This document shows, one piece after another, positions 60,772 to 64,000 of a stretch of 64,000 nucleotides of DNA (position 1 is the stretch's first letter; the number at the start of each line of letters is the position of its first letter). The position numbers were made by a program, and so were the translations under genes. The notes under the pieces are model-generated. The model had not been told where the DNA came from. It worked only from the letters and a program-made list of their open reading frames with translations, and searched no databases. Source of the DNA: Zhongshania aquatica (GTDB lineage: Bacteria; Pseudomonadota; Gammaproteobacteria; Pseudomonadales; Spongiibacteraceae); NCBI RefSeq assembly GCF_027257955.1, contig NZ_JANZNQ010000001.1, forward strand, positions 248,001 to 312,000, read 5' to 3'.

Positions 60772-61221
60772 ATGACACTTGAATCCATACTAACCACAGG
60801 GCGCACCGAATGCGGTGCGCCCGTCACCAGCAAAAAGCGCTTACTCGAACACATTGCCGCAGCGGTCGCCGCGGACAATTCAGATTTTGACGCTGACGAG
60901 TTATTCAATGAACTACTCGCCCGCGAACGCTTAGGTAGCACAGGCATTGGGCACGGCGTGGCAATTCCGCACTGCCGCAGCAGCCGCTGCAGAAGTATCA
61001 CCGGCATGCTCTTAAAACTGGAACAGACCATCGATTTTGAGGCCATTGATGACGAGCCCGTCGATCTTATATTTGCCCTCATCGTTCCTGCCGAAGCCCA
61101 CGACGAACATCTAAAAGTACTCGGCGCGCTAGCAACCGCGTTTAATGAAGCGGACTATCGCAATCAACTGCGCAGCGCCGAAGATAACGAAACGCTGTAT
61201 AAACGCGCCATCACAAACTAG
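60772..61221 (+). CDS. ptsN: PtsN, nitrogen-PTS EIIA component
   Basis: Regulatory EIIA of the nitrogen phosphotransferase system, phosphorylated by NPr. The 149-residue protein has the active His67 in G-H-G-V-A-I-P-H, and the LLARERLGSTGIG segment of the family. It controls potassium uptake and other targets in relatives. Lies between hpf and rapZ, with ptsO beyond, so the nitrogen-PTS EIIA and NPr are encoded together. Confidence 0.97.
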   Translation: MTLESILTTGRTECGAPVTSKKRLLEHIAAAVAADNSDFDADELFNELLARERLGSTGIGHGVAIPHCRSSRCRSITGMLLKLEQTIDFEAIDDEPVDLIFALIVPAEAHDEHLKVLGALATAFNEADYRNQLRSAEDNETLYKRAITN

Positions 61222-61222
61222 C

Positions 61223-62080
61223 ATGAATCTGATCATTCTCAGTGGACGCTCGGGATCCGGCAAAAGCACGGCTCTTCACCAACTCGAAGACGAAGGTTTT
61301 TACGCCATCGACAATCTTCCAGTGTCACTGCTGCCAGAATTGGTCAGAGAACTATCGCAAAGCACCTTAAAAGTACATCAGCAAGTTGCCGTATGTATCG
61401 ATGCGCGTAACTCACAAGACGAACTCGCGCGGTTTAAATCCTTGTGTGACGAAGTCAAAAAGCATGCGCACTTGCGGATAGTCTTTTTAGATGCGACTGA
61501 CAATAAGCTCATAAAACGTTTCAGTGAAACACGTCGCCGGCACCCCCTAACAACAGATTCTTTGCCGCTCGCTGACGCGATAAAACTCGAATCTACGCTG
61601 CTCGAACCGATCGTCGTCGAGGCTTCGCTAGCAATAGATAGCAGCGACATGACGGTTCATGAATTACGCGCGACCATCCGCGACCGTATTCTCGGAGTCG
61701 ACGCCAGTAAACTTGCAGTGCAATTGAAATCTTTCGGATTTAAGCGAGGCCTGCCGATCGATGCCGACCTAGTTTACGATCTTCGCATGTTGCCGAACCC
61801 CCACTGGCAAGAAGATTTGCGTGTACTCACCGGACTAGACCAAGCCGTGCAAGAATTCTTAGCTAGCCAAGAAGATGTAAAGCTAATGCGCGCCGACATA
61901 CTGCAATATCTGCAACATTGGCTCCCCAAAATAGAAGCGAGCAACCGTAGCTATTTCACTATTGCCATCGGTTGCACAGGCGGTCAACATCGCTCAGTAT
62001 ACATGGCCGAAACGCTTGCCAAGGACTTACGCAGCACTTACCCAGACCTGCAAGTTCGCCATCGCGAACTGCAGTATTAG
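61223..62080 (+). CDS. rapZ: RapZ, RNase adaptor / nucleotide-binding protein
   Basis: In E. coli RapZ delivers the small RNA GlmZ to RNase E and so controls GlmS and amino-sugar supply. The 285-residue protein has Walker A G-R-S-G-S-G-K-S (8-15), the ETRRRHPL motif, and a C-terminal GCTGGQHRSVYMAE sugar-binding site. ATG 61223, 1 bp after ptsN, is chosen over a frame that begins inside ptsN. Confidence 0.96.
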   Translation: MNLIILSGRSGSGKSTALHQLEDEGFYAIDNLPVSLLPELVRELSQSTLKVHQQVAVCIDARNSQDELARFKSLCDEVKKHAHLRIVFLDATDNKLIKRFSETRRRHPLTTDSLPLADAIKLESTLLEPIVVEASLAIDSSDMTVHELRATIRDRILGVDASKLAVQLKSFGFKRGLPIDADLVYDLRMLPNPHWQEDLRVLTGLDQAVQEFLASQEDVKLMRADILQYLQHWLPKIEASNRSYFTIAIGCTGGQHRSVYMAETLAKDLRSTYPDLQVRHRELQY

Positions 62081-62090
62081 AGTACCGAAG

Positions 62091-62360
62091 ATGGTCGAAT
62101 CCAATATAATAATCATCAACAAACTCGGCCTGCATGCCCGCGCAGCAGCTAAATTAGTGTCTACAGCGGGCGCGTTTGGCGCCAGCATTCAAATCAGTGT
62201 TGGCGATAGAACAGTGGACGGTAAAAGCATTATGGCTGTAATGATGCTAGCCGCGAGCAAAGGTACAGAAATAAAAGTGCACTGTGATGGAGAGGATGAA
62301 CGCGAAGCTTTGTCCGCGGTACTCGATATTATCTCGCAACGTTTCGGCGAAGCGGAATAA
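62091..62360 (+). CDS. ptsO: PtsO (NPr), HPr-like nitrogen-PTS phosphocarrier
   Basis: Phosphocarrier between EI-Ntr (PtsP) and PtsN. The 89-residue protein has the active His15 in L-G-L-H-A-R-A-A-A-K and the conserved Ser46-type region GKSIMAVMMLAASKG. ATG 62091 lies 10 bp after rapZ. PtsP is not in this window. Confidence 0.96.
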   Translation: MVESNIIIINKLGLHARAAAKLVSTAGAFGASIQISVGDRTVDGKSIMAVMMLAASKGTEIKVHCDGEDEREALSAVLDIISQRFGEAE

Positions 62361-62472
62361 TTAACGGAATATGACGCATTTATGCTCGTTAGCTAAGCCT
62401 TGTGGATTGTTGCAGGCTGTACTTTAAAGGATAATTAACCCACATTTTTCTTTCCGCTTAATGGTTCAGGTA

Positions 62473-62527
62473 AGTGCAGTGTCCTGTATAAAATAGCTAT
62501 TAACTGCTTTATACAGGACACTGCACT
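62473..62527. repeat. Perfect 20-bp inverted repeat upstream of mgtE
   Basis: The arm at 62473-62492 (AGTGCAGTGTCCTGTATAAA) is exactly complementary to the arm at 62508-62527, with a 15-nt centre. It ends 10 bp before the mgtE ATG, right against the ribosome binding region (GGGATAGG). There is no T-run, so it is not a standard terminator. It is longer than any other perfect stem I noticed in the window. Confidence 0.95.
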
Positions 62528-62537
62528 AGGGATAGGT

Positions 62538-63896
62538 ATGGCCCAGACTGCTGACAAGCTTCAAACCGAGAGCCAACTCAAAACCCTGAACGAAGCACTG
62601 GGTTCTGGGGGCTTCCTGCAAATCCGTCGCATGCTCAACGGTTTGCCCCCTGCAGACGCGGCCCACTTAATAGAATCCACGCCGCACAAAATCCGTAGTG
62701 TGCTATGGCAGCTCATCGACATAGAGAATGAAGGTGACATTCTTCAGCATCTTAACGATGAAGTGCAGAGCCAGTTCCTGCGTCAAATGGACGCGGAAGA
62801 AGTCGCCACCATTACTGAGGGGCTGGAAGCTGATGATATCGCGGATATCCTCCAGCAGCTGCCCGACCGCGTCATTCGCGAAGTTCTCGACTCAATGGAT
62901 CATCAGGATCGGATTCGAGTAGAGCACGTACTATCCTACGATGAAGACAGTGCCGGTGGTTTGATGAACACCGACACCATCACGGTTCGCCCAAATATCA
63001 CCCTCGATGTTGCGCTTCGCTATTTGCGCCGCCACGAACAACTACCGGAGATGACCGACAGCCTGCTGGTTGTTAACCGCAACGATCAATACATTGGGGT
63101 TTTGTCGCTACGCAAACTTTTGGTATCAGACCCCAGCGTCACCGTGCGCGAAATCATGGACACCGAAGTAGAGCCGATTCCCGCACGCATGTCATCGCGA
63201 GAAGTCGCAACCCTCTTCGCTCGGCACGACTGGGTATCTGCACCGGTAGTCGATGACAACAGTTTGCTCCTAGGTCGTATTACCATCGATGACGTGGTTG
63301 ACGTTATTCGCGAAGAGTCCGACCACTCTTTAATGAGCATGGCCGGTTTAGACGAAGATGAAGACACCTTCGCAGCCGTTATGACAACTGCACCGCGACG
63401 CGCCGTGTGGCTGGGTATAAATTTGCTCACCGCATTTATTGCCTCTGGTGTGATCAATATATTCGAAGGCACTATCGAAAAAGTCGTCGCCCTAGCCGTA
63501 TTGATGCCGATTGTAGCAAGCATGGGCGGCGTTGCAGGCACCCAAACACTTACGGTTGTTATTCGCGGTATGGCCTTGGGTCACATTAGCCGCGACAACA
63601 GCCGCTGGCTAATTAGTCGTGAAATGACAGTGGGCGCAATTAATGGCGTCGTTTGGGCTATCATTGTCGCCGGTGCGACCACACTATGGTTTGACGATCC
63701 TCTGATGGGCGGTATTATCGGCGCGGCGCTGATCATCAATTTAATTACCGCAGCGCTGGCTGGCGCAGTACTGCCACTGGCCATGAAATCGATGAATATA
63801 GACCCTGCCCTTGCGGGCGGCGTCGTGCTAACCACCGTTACCGACGTAATTGGCTTTCTATCCTTTCTCGGACTGGCCAGTTACTTTTACGGTTAA
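62538..63896 (+). CDS. mgtE: MgtE-type magnesium transporter
   Basis: Mg2+-gated magnesium channel/transporter. The 452-residue protein has the cytoplasmic helical N domain (about 20-130), two CBS domains (about 140-260) rich in acidic Mg-sensing residues, and five C-terminal membrane helices with PIVASMGGVAGTQT and the pore-lining PLAMKSMNIDPALAGGVVLTT segment. The start ATG has GATAGG upstream, placed directly after the strong hairpin. Gene appears complete. Confidence 0.95.
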   Translation: MAQTADKLQTESQLKTLNEALGSGGFLQIRRMLNGLPPADAAHLIESTPHKIRSVLWQLIDIENEGDILQHLNDEVQSQFLRQMDAEEVATITEGLEADDIADILQQLPDRVIREVLDSMDHQDRIRVEHVLSYDEDSAGGLMNTDTITVRPNITLDVALRYLRRHEQLPEMTDSLLVVNRNDQYIGVLSLRKLLVSDPSVTVREIMDTEVEPIPARMSSREVATLFARHDWVSAPVVDDNSLLLGRITIDDVVDVIREESDHSLMSMAGLDEDEDTFAAVMTTAPRRAVWLGINLLTAFIASGVINIFEGTIEKVVALAVLMPIVASMGGVAGTQTLTVVIRGMALGHISRDNSRWLISREMTVGAINGVVWAIIVAGATTLWFDDPLMGGIIGAALIINLITAALAGAVLPLAMKSMNIDPALAGGVVLTTVTDVIGFLSFLGLASYFYG

Positions 63897-63947
63897 CGAC
63901 GTTCGAACTATACAAAAACACCATTAGTTAAATAAACGGATCGCAAC

Positions 63948-64000
63948 GTGACCGAATCAGAAATAGAACGCCCCAGTAAAACCGCAGTTAAAAAAGAAAT
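63948..64000 (+). CDS. darP: DarP/YjgA-type ribosome-associated protein, start only
   Basis: From GTG 63948 the last 17 complete codons read TESEIERPSKTAVKKE after the initiator, resembling the opening of YjgA/DarP (DUF615), which binds late 50S assembly intermediates. The gene is cut by the window end, so the call rests on a short stretch. Confidence 0.6.
   Translation, partial: MTESEIERPSKTAVKKE

Noticed and set aside
62361-62537. M-box magnesium riboswitch upstream of mgtE
   Set aside because: I could not recognise the conserved M-box core, and the dominant structure is a simple 20-bp hairpin; covariance-model search would settle it.

Overview
The window is an ordinary chromosomal stretch of a Gammaproteobacterium with no phage, transposon, CRISPR array or tRNA that I could recognise. 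Gene content and order resemble Pseudomonas and the marine Cellvibrionales/Spongiibacteraceae type: rnf, pilABCD-coaE-yacG, a full dcw cell-wall and division cluster, mraZ, rnpB, rsmI-lpoA-yraN-diaA-dolP, sspBA-bc1-rpsI-rplM-zapE-zapG, degS, hisCDG-murA-ibaG-mlaC, kdsDC-lptCAB-rpoN-hpf-ptsN-rapZ-ptsO and mgtE. The genus is an inference; the class is well supported.

Region by region: 1-4277 (+) is the distal part of an Rnf electron-transport operon (rnfC truncated by the window edge, then D, G, E). 4501-8249 (-) is a pilin locus: a type IVa pilin (pilA) followed by an LtaS/OpgB-like phosphotransferase and an O-antigen-ligase-like membrane protein. 8628-13378 (+) holds pilB, pilC, pilD, coaE and yacG. 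13588-35948 (-) runs from mraZ at its upstream end through rsmH, ftsL, ftsI, murE, murF, mraY, murD, ftsW, murG, murC, ddl, ftsQ, ftsA, ftsZ, lpxC, secA and argJ to mutT. Many of these genes overlap by a few bases and were probably transcribed together. The mraZ promoter and a 10-bp-periodic MraZ operator are visible. rnpB (-) and rsmI (-) lie upstream of it.

37510-40969 (+) carries lpoA, yraN, diaA and dolP. 41005-47128 (-) carries zapE, rplM, rpsI, the cytochrome bc1 genes (Rieske plus a cytochrome b-c1 fusion), sspA and sspB. 47278-49713 holds zapG (+), a Nif3-family gene (-) and a DegS/AlgW protease (+). 49728-55110 (-) is mlaC, ibaG, murA, hisG, hisD, hisC, in which mlaF, mlaE, mlaD and mlaB are absent from their usual places. 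55302-62360 (+) covers Kdo synthesis, LPS export, sigma-54 and the nitrogen PTS; mgtE and the start of darP end the window.

The genes work mainly on the cell envelope: peptidoglycan precursors and septation, lipid A and LPS synthesis and export, outer-membrane maintenance, type IV pili, and respiratory energy conservation. The points I find most worth checking are the pilin-modification cassette behind an intrinsic terminator, the fused cytochrome b-c1 gene, the stripped-down mla locus, a near-perfect sigma-54 promoter in front of rpoN itself, and a perfect 20-bp hairpin arm pair just upstream of mgtE.
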